Positions 56,337-64,000 of a stretch of DNA of 64,000 nucleotides are shown here, one piece after another; position 1 is the stretch's first letter, and each line of letters begins with the position of its first letter. The DNA lies in NCBI RefSeq assembly GCF_025751585.1, contig NZ_JAOWKX010000006.1, forward strand, positions 199,099 through 263,098, read 5' to 3'. Below the pieces are notes generated by a model. The model was not told the origin of the DNA, made no database searches, and worked only from the letters and a program-made list of their open reading frames with translations. The stretch comes from Fluctibacter corallii (lineage in GTDB: Bacteria; Pseudomonadota; Gammaproteobacteria; Enterobacterales; Alteromonadaceae). The translations under genes and the position numbers were made by a program.

Positions 56337-58007
56337 ATGTGTGGAATTTTCGGCATTCTGGACGTCAAAACTGACGTTACAGAACTAAGGACGCAAGCGT
56401 TAGAGCTTTCCAAATTGCTGCGACATCGCGGCCCTGACTGGTCAGGTATTTGGAATAACAATAACGCGATTTTATGTCACGAGCGTTTAGCAATTGTTGA
56501 CGTGGATAATGGCGCACAACCTTTGACCAGCCGAAATAACAATCACATTTTGGCGGTGAATGGTGAAATTTATAATCACAAAAATTTGGAGAGTGGCCTG
56601 ACAGAACCCTATAACTTCAAAACCAAATCGGACTGTGAAGTTATCCTGCCGCTGTATCAACAAAAAGGTATCTCATTCATTGATGAACTTGAAGGCATGT
56701 TTGCTTTCGTGTTGTACGATCAAGAGCAAGATGCCTATCTTATCGCACGGGATCATATTGGTATTATTCCGCTATATACAGGCTTTGACGAGCACGGTAA
56801 TTTTTACGTAGCCTCAGAAATGAAAGCACTCGTTCCAGTGTGTAAAACCGTGCAAGAATTCCCTCCCGGACACTTTTTATGGAGTAAAACGGGAGAATTG
56901 ACGAAGTACTATCAGCGTGATTGGATGTCGTACTCAGCTGTTGAACATAACGAAAGTAATTTGGACGCGTTAAAAACAGCCTTTGAAAAAGCCGTTAAGT
57001 CTCACTTGATGTCAGACGTACCCTACGCGGTTTTATTATCTGGCGGTTTAGATTCATCTTTGGTATCTGCGGTCGCTGCAAAGTACGTAGCAAAGCGTAT
57101 TGAAGATGAAGACAAGTCTGACGCTTGGTGGCCTAGGCTTCATTCGTTTTCCGTCGGCTTAGAAGGGGCACCTGATCTACTTGCTGCGCAAAAAGTGGCA
57201 GACATGATCGGCACGGTGCACCACGAGATTCACTTTACTATTCAAGAAGGCCTCGATGCGATTCGAGACGTTATTTACTACCTTGAAACCTATGATGTCA
57301 CCACCATTCGCGCTGCAACGCCGATGTACCTCATGAGCAGAAAAATTAAGGCCATGGGCATTAAAATGGTGTTGTCAGGCGAGGGAGCCGATGAAATATT
57401 TGGCGGGTATTTGTATTTCCACAAAGCCCCAAATGCGAAAGAATTTCACGAAGAAACTGTACGTAAACTCGATCGACTCCATATGTTTGATTGTGCACGC
57501 GCGAATAAAGCCACATCTGCATGGGGCGTTGAAGCACGAGTTCCCTTTTTAGACAAGGCATTTATTGATACCGCCATGCGCCTAAACCCGAAAGACAAAA
57601 TGTGTTTGGAGGGCAAAATGGAAAAGTGGATTTTACGCAAAGCATTTGACAACGGTGAGTACCTTCCAGAAGAGGTGTTATGGCGTCAGAAGGAGCAGTT
57701 TGGCGATGGTGTTGGCTACTCTTGGATTGACTCAATTCGCGATTTTGTCGAGCAGGAAGTATCAGACCAACAACTGGCCACTGCCGAATTCCGTTTTCCA
57801 GTCAACACGCCAGATACCAAAGAAGGCTACTATTACCGCACTATCTTTGAAAGCTACTTTCCACAAGAAAGCGCGGCTAAATGTGTGCCTGGAGGCAAAT
57901 CAATTGCTTGTAGTACGGTTGAAGCACTTGAATGGGATGAGAGCTTTAAAAACAACGCCGATCCATCTGGTCGCTCAATGAAAGATGTGCATCAACAAGC
58001 GAAGTAA
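56337..58007 (+). CDS. asnB: Asparagine synthetase B (glutamine-hydrolysing)
   Basis: A 556-residue protein. It starts MCGIFGIL, so the second residue C2 is the glutaminase nucleophile after Met removal. The class II amidotransferase domain (about 1-195) is followed by the synthetase domain with PP-loop LLSGGLDSSL (about 233-242) and LSGEGADEIFGGYLYFHKAP. The length matches E. coli AsnB (554 aa). It makes asparagine from aspartate, glutamine and ATP. A bidirectional terminator follows. Confidence 0.97.
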   Translation: MCGIFGILDVKTDVTELRTQALELSKLLRHRGPDWSGIWNNNNAILCHERLAIVDVDNGAQPLTSRNNNHILAVNGEIYNHKNLESGLTEPYNFKTKSDCEVILPLYQQKGISFIDELEGMFAFVLYDQEQDAYLIARDHIGIIPLYTGFDEHGNFYVASEMKALVPVCKTVQEFPPGHFLWSKTGELTKYYQRDWMSYSAVEHNESNLDALKTAFEKAVKSHLMSDVPYAVLLSGGLDSSLVSAVAAKYVAKRIEDEDKSDAWWPRLHSFSVGLEGAPDLLAAQKVADMIGTVHHEIHFTIQEGLDAIRDVIYYLETYDVTTIRAATPMYLMSRKIKAMGIKMVLSGEGADEIFGGYLYFHKAPNAKEFHEETVRKLDRLHMFDCARANKATSAWGVEARVPFLDKAFIDTAMRLNPKDKMCLEGKMEKWILRKAFDNGEYLPEEVLWRQKEQFGDGVGYSWIDSIRDFVEQEVSDQQLATAEFRFPVNTPDTKEGYYYRTIFESYFPQESAAKCVPGGKSIACSTVEALEWDESFKNNADPSGRSMKDVHQQAK

Positions 58008-58044
58008 ATGCGATTGCGCAGTCCTGCGCTAACAGTCAAAAAAG

Positions 58045-58074
58045 TAGCCTTGCAACGAAGCGAGGCTATTTTTT
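58045..58074 (+). terminator. Bidirectional intrinsic terminator after asnB
   Basis: TAGCCTTGC / GCGAGGCTA stem (nine pairs, one wobble) with loop AACGAA, followed by six T residues. T-runs on both strands serve asnB and the convergent binding-protein gene. Confidence 0.88.
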
Positions 58075-58085
58075 ATGATCAAACA

Positions 58086-58943
58086 TTATTTGGGTGAAAA
58101 CCAAAGCTCATCTCGGTCAATCGGCGTTTCTTCAGGCAAGGACGTATTATCAAGCTTGAAAAATTGGCGATTCGCCATGTTAGACCGTTCCAGAATGGGA
58201 GCATAGGTCTCATTAAATAGTGCATCAAACTTACCGCTTTCAATCGCTTTTTCTAGGCCATTTTGAATCAGTTTAGCCAACGTAATATTCCGCTTGTTCA
58301 CAAAAAAATAGACAGCAGAAGGGTACTGAATCCCAATATTCGGTACCACTTGCGTAGTCGGTGCGATACTCTCAGTCTCAAGCTCACTCCACACCTCTAT
58401 CACAGAGCGAGGAAATACATTAGTTGGATACTTCTCTAATAAACTAAATAGCCCCAAGTATGTCTTACTTGTTACCACTTCAAAGCCGTTTGATTGCAAA
58501 ATTTTCGTATCTGGCCAATCGTGTCCTTGTATAACACGATGCTGCATAAGTTGTTCTGGACTCGTTATATTCGCCAGCTTAGGGAGTTGGGTTTCGTTGG
58601 CCAACAAGAGTCGCCATCCAATCAACCCTTTATATATAGGAATGCGAATAGGTAATAATTGAGACTCTCGCGGCTTGTCAGTCATACTCCATACTACGTG
58701 AAGTCCGCGGTTTTCACCCAGCAACTTTAGCGCTTTTCTCTGAAGTAAAATACGGTCTGATGGCGAAAGTTTATATTTTACCCCAGTGTGCTCTAGCGCT
58801 GTTTTGAGTAATTGAACTGGATAGCGAGTACGCTGATCATTTTCGGTAAGTGGCCGAGGATAAATAATATTCCACGTTGCACTATATGCTGCGCAAGAAA
58901 AAAAACTCGCAGCGATTAACCATATCAGCGTTATTCGCATCAT
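58086..58943 (-). CDS. Periplasmic solute-binding-like protein (family 3 related)
   Basis: A 285-residue protein with signal peptide MMRITLIWLIAASFFSCAAYSA and a mature part (TWNIIYPRPLTENDQRTRYPVQLLKTALEHTG) that resembles ABC-transporter family 3 binding proteins. No permease or ATPase is nearby, so it may be a stand-alone sensor or chemoreceptor-associated binder. Its first ATG overlaps the stop of the NTF2-like gene (TAATG), so the pair is translationally coupled. Confidence 0.7.
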   Translation of the reverse strand: MMRITLIWLIAASFFSCAAYSATWNIIYPRPLTENDQRTRYPVQLLKTALEHTGVKYKLSPSDRILLQRKALKLLGENRGLHVVWSMTDKPRESQLLPIRIPIYKGLIGWRLLLANETQLPKLANITSPEQLMQHRVIQGHDWPDTKILQSNGFEVVTSKTYLGLFSLLEKYPTNVFPRSVIEVWSELETESIAPTTQVVPNIGIQYPSAVYFFVNKRNITLAKLIQNGLEKAIESGKFDALFNETYAPILERSNMANRQFFKLDNTSLPEETPIDRDELWFSPK

Positions 58944-59359
58944 TAGGATTCCTTAGTCATCAAACCTGTCAGCGCATTTTCTTGATCGTCAATAACTGCC
59001 ACGATAATTTTGAGTGTCTGTTCATCAACGACTTGCATAGTATATGAACAATAACTGGTAATGAGCAATCTATTGCCAACATCCTTGAACTGCCACCGAA
59101 CACTCGCAAATAGCACAGAGTCAGATAGCCGAATTGCTTGATTAACCAATGCTTCACAGTGTGATACTTCTTTTTGAGAAAGTGCTTGTAAAAAGCCTTG
59201 ATTAACTTCATCAATATCTTCAGATGTCGACGCTACACGCTTGATATCATTGAGTACAAACACGCTAGGCAGCGAATGATAAGAGGTAAGCGTGTCTACC
59301 CGCTTGTCGTTCATTGCTTGTTGATATTGATTAAAAAATTCTTCCGTTAACGACGCCAT
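58943..59359 (-). CDS. Small NTF2-like protein of unknown function
   Basis: A 138-residue protein with no firm family. The pattern (helical start FFNQYQQAMNDKRVDTLTSYHSLPSVFV, then strands SVLFASVRWQFKDVG, LLITSYCSYTMQVVD and LKIIVAVIDDQ) fits the NTF2-like cone fold. It lies 8 bp downstream of queE and overlaps the binding-protein gene, so three genes probably form an operon. A role in queuosine synthesis is not suggested by sequence. Confidence 0.6.
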   Translation of the reverse strand: MASLTEEFFNQYQQAMNDKRVDTLTSYHSLPSVFVLNDIKRVASTSEDIDEVNQGFLQALSQKEVSHCEALVNQAIRLSDSVLFASVRWQFKDVGNRLLITSYCSYTMQVVDEQTLKIIVAVIDDQENALTGLMTKES

Positions 59360-59367
59360 AATAGTTA

Positions 59368-60051
59368 CTACTCAATTCCAATGTACTTATGTGTTTGAAG
59401 AGATAATCGCCAATTTCGCTTAATGCAGGTTTCCACTGCAAGCTCTGTGGCTCTTTTCTGCTGACTAATAGGTTGCAAGTATATTAGTGGATTGCGATCT
59501 GAGTTGAGACGCGCTAGCAGTAAATCAAGCTCTTCGATATGCTTCTCCATCGCAATCGGATGTTTAATTTCATCAGCACGGTTTAACGCTGAATCCAGCA
59601 CCTCGTAGCCACCTCGCATATTAACTTTCGGTGACACGGTAACCCAAGCTCGGGAGTCGACCATCACATCGAATGTTCCACTTGTTTCAACATTCACGGC
59701 ATACCCTGCATCAATTAACACGCGCGACACGTCATTGAGGTCATACATGCATGGTTCTCCCCCTGTCAGGATCACCGTCTTGGCAGTGTATTCCTGCTGT
59801 GAAAAAAGCGATAGCAGGGACTCTGAGGTGGCAGAAAACCAGCAGTCAGATTCTTTAGTTTTACTCAAAACTTTCTGGCTACTTTGCTCTTTTTCGGGGT
59901 TAACTTCCCATGTGTGTTTAGTATCGCACCAAGAACATCCTACTGGGCATCCTTGCAGACGAACGAAGATAGCGGGCACACCTGTATGGGCACCTTCACC
60001 TTGCAATGACTCAAAAACTTCATTTATTTTGTATACTTGTTGTTCAACCAA
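59368..60051 (-). CDS. queE: 7-carboxy-7-deazaguanine synthase (radical SAM)
   Basis: A 227-residue protein. The radical SAM cluster motif is CPVGCSWC (C35-x3-C39-x2-C42). QGEGAHTGVPAIFVRLQGC and TGGEPCMYD are QueE landmarks. It makes CDG, a step towards preQ0 and queuosine. The start is TTG, with AGGA about 8 bases upstream; the next Met is too far downstream. It diverges from queC, which catalyses the next step. Confidence 0.93.
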   Translation of the reverse strand: MVEQQVYKINEVFESLQGEGAHTGVPAIFVRLQGCPVGCSWCDTKHTWEVNPEKEQSSQKVLSKTKESDCWFSATSESLLSLFSQQEYTAKTVILTGGEPCMYDLNDVSRVLIDAGYAVNVETSGTFDVMVDSRAWVTVSPKVNMRGGYEVLDSALNRADEIKHPIAMEKHIEELDLLLARLNSDRNPLIYLQPISQQKRATELAVETCIKRNWRLSLQTHKYIGIE

Positions 60052-60152
60052 GCGAAATTCCTACAGCTTTTTTACCCCACCTATTATCTATTCGGTGAGG
60101 ATTCGAATAAAATCAGGGTATCAAAAAGCGAGATTATAGAGAAGCAATACCC

Positions 60153-60812
60153 ATGGCACAAAAGGTTGTAGTAATTTTTTCTGGTGGAATGGACTCTTAC
60201 ACCGTTCTAAACAAAGCTCTTAGAGAGAGGCATGAGGTCTTTGCCATATCATTCAATTATGGTCAGCGCCATGATAAGGAGATTGATTATGCGGCACGCG
60301 CTTGCCGTGCGCTGAATGTTCACCACAAAGTGGTCGATATTTCCGCCATAAATTCATTGGTTGGAGGCTCATCGTTAACCTCTGATATAGACGTACCAGA
60401 GGGCCATTATGAAGAAGACAGCATGAAGCAAACCGTTGTCCCAAATCGAAATATGATTCTGATTTCACTCGCAGTTGGCTATGCAGTCTCTATTGGCGCG
60501 AGTAAAGTCTATTATGGAGCCCATTCTGGTGATCATGCTATTTACCCAGATTGTCGTCCTGAGTTTGTTGAAAAGATGAATGACGTATGCAAAATTGCAA
60601 ACTATGAAGAAATTGAAGTCGTCACGCCATATTTACATGACAGTAAAATTGCCATTCTGACTGATGGTCTCAATATGGGATTAGACTATGGCATGACTTG
60701 GACTTGTTATAACGGTAGAGAAAAAGCATGCGGCAAATGCGGTGCTTGTCAGGAAAGGCTAGAAGCGTTTGAGCAGAACAATGCCACCGATCCGTTGGAA
60801 TATGAGGCATAA
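60153..60812 (+). CDS. queC: 7-cyano-7-deazaguanine synthase
   Basis: A 219-residue PP-loop enzyme with SGGMDS at 10-15 and the zinc cysteines [10 protein letters not shown] near the C-terminus. It converts CDG to preQ0 with ATP and ammonia. It is divergent from queE. The first Gly-Gly in FSGGMDSYT is standard, so it should be active. The length matches E. coli QueC (231 aa), slightly short at the C-terminus. Confidence 0.94.
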   Translation: MAQKVVVIFSGGMDSYTVLNKALRERHEVFAISFNYGQRHDKEIDYAARACRALNVHHKVVDISAINSLVGGSSLTSDIDVPEGHYEEDSMKQTVVPNRNMILISLAVGYAVSIGASKVYYGAHSGDHAIYPDCRPEFVEKMNDVCKIANYEEIEVVTPYLHDSKIAILTDGLNMGLDYGMTWTCYNGREKACGKCGACQERLEAFEQNNATDPLEYEA

Positions 60813-60888
60813 CCTTTACTGTCTCAACGTAGCTAATGAAGCAGCGAAGCACGTCTTTTGAGCCATTTAGAAGGTTATCTATCACAAA

Positions 60889-60921
60889 AAAGCCGCATAG
60901 CTAAAAACTATATGCGGCTTT
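60889..60921. terminator. Bidirectional terminator between queC and the LysR gene
   Basis: AAAGCCGCATA / TATGCGGCTTT stem with an 11-base loop; T-rich flanks on both strands serve the convergent genes. Confidence 0.85.
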
Positions 60922-60952
60922 GTCTTTATTCTATTGGTAAGTAAATCAATAG

Positions 60953-61876
60953 CTATTTCTGACTTTCTTTAATAAAGAACCCCAACTCTTTGATGCAATG
61001 GCGTAGAACAGGATTCAACCTCGTGTTTTTACCATTCATGACGAATAATTCATGGCTGAATTCAAATTGATCGCCACCACCGACTGGCACTAATCCAAGC
61101 CCTGCTGCTGTTTCTTTAGTCATGTAGTCGGGTAACAAGCCGACATACTCGCCAGTCATAATTGCCGATAAACATCCATCGTAAGAATCCGAGAAAGTTT
61201 GAATAGCGAGTCGATTATCACCCTGTATATAGTTACTTGAAGATAACCCTGAAATACCAATGGCTGGATACTCTTCAAGCTTCACTCCATCTGGCAAACC
61301 TTCTCGATATTTAGCCAATGGATGTGTTGGCGCACAATATAGACGCCCCTGAACTTTGACATCAATGGGGTGAAATGTCACAGATTCAGGTTTCACCATA
61401 TCATACGTAGAAACAACCAAATGACACTCGCCAGAAAGGGCAACATGTTCGACTTCGTTGTACAATCGTGTTTGGATATTCACGTGAATATCATCAAACT
61501 TTTTCATTGTACTTTTTACTGCTTTACTCACAGCTAGATGCACCGAAAGCGGCATACCAGCCATGATGACTAACGTTACATGACCTGAATAGTCGTCATG
61601 AAGACTTTTAAGATTAAATACAAAATTATCAAATGCGTTGAAAATGCGTTTGGTTTCTTGAAAGACGACTTCGCCTTCTTTGGTCATTTGAAAGCCACCC
61701 CGCCCCCGATGACACAATACCAAATCCAAGCGCTCTTCAAGCTTTTTAATTGCAGCAGATATATTTGGTCTCTGCATGCGTAACACGGGCTCTGCGGCAG
61801 TGAAGCCATTACAAGACGCTACGGCATAAAACACCCGCAGTAGTTTAATATCGGATTCCTGAAGACGATTTAGCAT
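60953..61876 (-). CDS. LysR-family transcriptional regulator
   Basis: A 307-residue regulator. The N-terminal helix-turn-helix is LLRVFYAVASCNGFTAAEPVLRMQRPNISAAIKKLEERLDLVLCHRGRGGFQMTKEG in position 13-69, written here as start LLRVFYAVAS and end FQMTKEG. The effector-binding domain follows (about 95-300). The gene lies alone, with no divergent target. Its target and inducer are unknown. Confidence 0.9.
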   Translation of the reverse strand: MLNRLQESDIKLLRVFYAVASCNGFTAAEPVLRMQRPNISAAIKKLEERLDLVLCHRGRGGFQMTKEGEVVFQETKRIFNAFDNFVFNLKSLHDDYSGHVTLVIMAGMPLSVHLAVSKAVKSTMKKFDDIHVNIQTRLYNEVEHVALSGECHLVVSTYDMVKPESVTFHPIDVKVQGRLYCAPTHPLAKYREGLPDGVKLEEYPAIGISGLSSSNYIQGDNRLAIQTFSDSYDGCLSAIMTGEYVGLLPDYMTKETAAGLGLVPVGGGDQFEFSHELFVMNGKNTRLNPVLRHCIKELGFFIKESQK

Positions 61877-61983
61877 ACAGCACCATTATTAGTATAATTT
61901 TAGATACGTACTAAACTATAGGCAAGCCGACACAGGATTACAATGGAAAAATGTTTTACATCAAGTATATTGAGCCTAATTGC

Positions 61984-63999
61984 TCACGAAACCGCCACAC
62001 TTTTTTCACGTAACAACTCAATTTCATCTCGCAGCGCTGCGGCTTTCTCGAACTCTAGCTCTTTCGCAGCTGTAAACATTTGCTTTTCCAAATCTGCAAT
62101 TTTTGCCATAACCTCTTTTGCCGTCATGCCCTCATACTGCTTACCTTTCTCAGCCACTTTTCGCAGTTTAACCTTGTCTCCATCATTGCGGCTGCCCTCG
62201 CCTAAATCCATGATGTCGGTAATCGGCTTAACCAGTTGCTGTGGTTCAATGCCAAACTTTTCGTTATGAGCCTGTTGCTTTTCTCTGCGCCGATGTGTTT
62301 CATCAATCGCTCTCTGCATTGACCCAGTCATCTTATCGCCATACATAATGGCCTTGCCATTAACGTTTCGAGCCGCTCGTCCAATCGTTTGAATCAACGA
62401 GCGATCAGAACGTAAGAAGCCTTCTTTGTCGGCATCTAAAATTGCTACCAATGAAACTTCAGGCATATCCAGCCCTTCCCTCAACAAGTTAATGCCTACC
62501 AGAACATCGAACTTGCCAATTCGTAAATCCCTAATAATTTCAATCCGTTCTACGGTATCTATGTCTGAATGCAAATATCGTACTTTTACGCCATGTTCAC
62601 TGAGGTAATCCGACAAATCCTCTGCCATACGCTTAGTTAATGTCGTCACTAGTACGCGTTCGTTTACTGCGACTCGCTGGTTGATTTCGGACATCACGTC
62701 ATCAACTTGGGTAGCAACAGGGCGAACTTCTATTTCTGGATCGATAAGGCCAGTAGGTCTAACCACTTGTTCCACCACTTCCCCGTCAGATTTTTCCAAC
62801 TCATACTTACCTGGAGTTGCTGACACATATATGGTTTGTGGCGAGATTAACTCAAACTCTTCAAACTTTAGAGGGCGATTGTCTAATGCTGAAGGTAGTC
62901 GGAAGCCGTACTCCACTAAGGTTTCTTTTCTAGAACGATCCCCTTTATACATTGCCCCGATTTGCGAAACAGTCACGTGAGACTCATCAATAAACAGCAA
63001 GCCATCGGCAGGAAAATAATCAAGTAGCGTTGGAGGCGGCTCTCCGGGCGCTCGCCCAGACAGATAACGGGAGTAATTTTCAATGCCAGAGCAATAACCC
63101 AGCTCCAACATCATCTCAACATCAAACTGCGTGCGCTGACTAATCCGTTGCTCTTCTATCAGTTTATTGACGCTTTTTAACTGCTCTTTTCTTTCTTTCA
63201 GTTCCTCTTTAATGCGCTCTACTGCATCAAGAATCTTTTCTCTCGGTGTCACATAGTGGGTTTTAGGAAACACCGTCGCCCGAGCAACGCTCTTATCAAC
63301 GGCCCCCGTTAACGGATCGAACAGACTGATTTTTTCAATCTCTTCATCAAAGAGTTCAACCCGAATACCTTGACGCTCTGAGTCAGCTGGAAATATATCT
63401 ATGACGTCTCCGCGTACCCTAAATGTACCGCGCTCAAAGGCGACGTCATTTCGTGTGTACTGCAATTCGGCTAGTCGACGCAATATGTCTCGCTGATCCA
63501 TCAAATCACCTTGGCGAAGATGAAGCAACATTTTCATGTAAGATTCGGGATCACCCAAACCATAGATGGCAGATACGCTCGAAACAATGACAACATCTCG
63601 TCTTTCCATTAAGGCTTTAGTTGCTGACAGACGCATTTGCTCAATGTGATCATTAATTGACGCATCTTTCTCAATGAACGTGTCTGTCGTCGGAACATAA
63701 GCTTCTGGCTGGTAATAGTCATAGTAGGAGACAAAGTACTCAACCGCATTATTTGGAAAGAACTCTTTCATCTCACCATACAATTGAGCGGCCAACGTTT
63801 TATTGTGGGCAAGAATCAATGTTGGCCGCTGCACCTCTGCAATCACATTTGCCATAGTAAAGGTTTTACCCGAACCAGTTACGCCTAGCAGCGTTTGAGA
63901 AGCCAGCCCAGAGTCTAATCCATCAATCAGTTTTTCAATCGCTTTGGGCTGATCGCCAGCTGGTGAGTAGTTAGATGCTAACTCGAATCCTCGACTCAT
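61984..63999 (-). CDS. uvrB: Excinuclease ABC subunit B
   Basis: A 671-residue protein, complete, with its ATG two bases from the right edge. It has Walker A GVTGSGKT (39-46), the damage-probing hairpin [12 protein letters not shown] (about 93-104), a DESH helicase box, [25 protein letters not shown], and a C-terminal UVR domain ([20 protein letters not shown]) that binds UvrC. The length matches E. coli UvrB (673 aa). It verifies DNA lesions in nucleotide excision repair. Any LexA box would lie beyond the window. Confidence 0.98.
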   Translation of the reverse strand: MSRGFELASNYSPAGDQPKAIEKLIDGLDSGLASQTLLGVTGSGKTFTMANVIAEVQRPTLILAHNKTLAAQLYGEMKEFFPNNAVEYFVSYYDYYQPEAYVPTTDTFIEKDASINDHIEQMRLSATKALMERRDVVIVSSVSAIYGLGDPESYMKMLLHLRQGDLMDQRDILRRLAELQYTRNDVAFERGTFRVRGDVIDIFPADSERQGIRVELFDEEIEKISLFDPLTGAVDKSVARATVFPKTHYVTPREKILDAVERIKEELKERKEQLKSVNKLIEEQRISQRTQFDVEMMLELGYCSGIENYSRYLSGRAPGEPPPTLLDYFPADGLLFIDESHVTVSQIGAMYKGDRSRKETLVEYGFRLPSALDNRPLKFEEFELISPQTIYVSATPGKYELEKSDGEVVEQVVRPTGLIDPEIEVRPVATQVDDVMSEINQRVAVNERVLVTTLTKRMAEDLSDYLSEHGVKVRYLHSDIDTVERIEIIRDLRIGKFDVLVGINLLREGLDMPEVSLVAILDADKEGFLRSDRSLIQTIGRAARNVNGKAIMYGDKMTGSMQRAIDETHRRREKQQAHNEKFGIEPQQLVKPITDIMDLGEGSRNDGDKVKLRKVAEKGKQYEGMTAKEVMAKIADLEKQMFTAAKELEFEKAAALRDEIELLREKSVAVS

Positions 64000-64000
64000 G

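Noticed and set aside
60052..60152. preQ1 riboswitch between queE and queC
   Set aside because: I looked for the preQ1-I pattern of a short hairpin with an A-rich tail and for its conserved bases and did not find them.

Overview
The window looks like ordinary chromosome from a marine gammaproteobacterium, most likely an Alteromonadales/Alteromonadaceae member. This is inferred from the gene content: fadIJ, a cysDCQN cluster, sixA beside an M16 peptidase, CrsR/HsbR-type signalling, and several large GGDEF/EAL proteins. No rRNA, tRNA or CRISPR array was seen. Most genes have recognisable families. The clear accessory segment lies at about 13.46-18.36 kb.

Layout. 0-3 kb: a Fur-type ferric iron ABC importer (fbpABC, with fbpC cut by the window edge). 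3-7 kb: an acetyltransferase, a partner-switching pair (response regulator/PP2C phosphatase/kinase plus STAS protein), yciH, and a tandem receiver protein. 7-11 kb: aromatic amino acid synthesis. pheA lies behind a phenylalanine-rich leader peptide and attenuator, and converges on an aroF-tyrA operon that has TyrR-type operators. 11-13.3 kb: a membrane EAL protein with a degenerate GGDEF domain.

13.46-18.36 kb is a run of integron gene cassettes with no integrase in the window. Three AT-rich genes all point the same way, and each stop codon sits inside the first core of an attC-like site. The genes encode a KAP-family P-loop NTPase, a protein with a HEPN-type RNxxxH motif, and a protein with an RHxxxHG motif. 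They are good candidates for phage defence or toxin functions, but this is inference.

18.5-29 kb: a DnaJ-related protein, an AbgT transporter, a sugar acetyltransferase coupled to a DUF2431 protein with a C2H2-like zinc finger, an OmpA lipoprotein, the rpsP-rimM-trmD-rplS operon, a porin/small periplasmic-binding-protein pair, and ffh. 29-40 kb: ypjD and corB, sixA, a large M16 peptidase, and a 1497-residue sensor with a beta-propeller, PAS, GGDEF and EAL domains. 40-50 kb: fadIJ beneath a FadR-like operator, diverging from a sulfate-assimilation operon (cysD-cysC-cysQ-cysN-SLC13 permease). 50-64 kb: a NatAB-type ABC exporter, a Yip1 protein, a DUF3025 protein, an M28 lipoprotein peptidase, asnB, a small NTF2-like/SBP pair next to queE, divergent queC, a LysR regulator and uvrB.

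Several regulatory circuits can be read directly: a Fur box (fbpA), a Phe attenuator (pheA), TyrR boxes (aroF-tyrA), a FadR-like site (fadI), a ribosomal promoter with a GC-rich discriminator (rpsP), and many hairpin terminators. Several genes appear to use TTG or GTG starts, among them corB, the M16 peptidase, queE, the 478-residue cassette gene, the Yip1 gene and the giant sensor gene.
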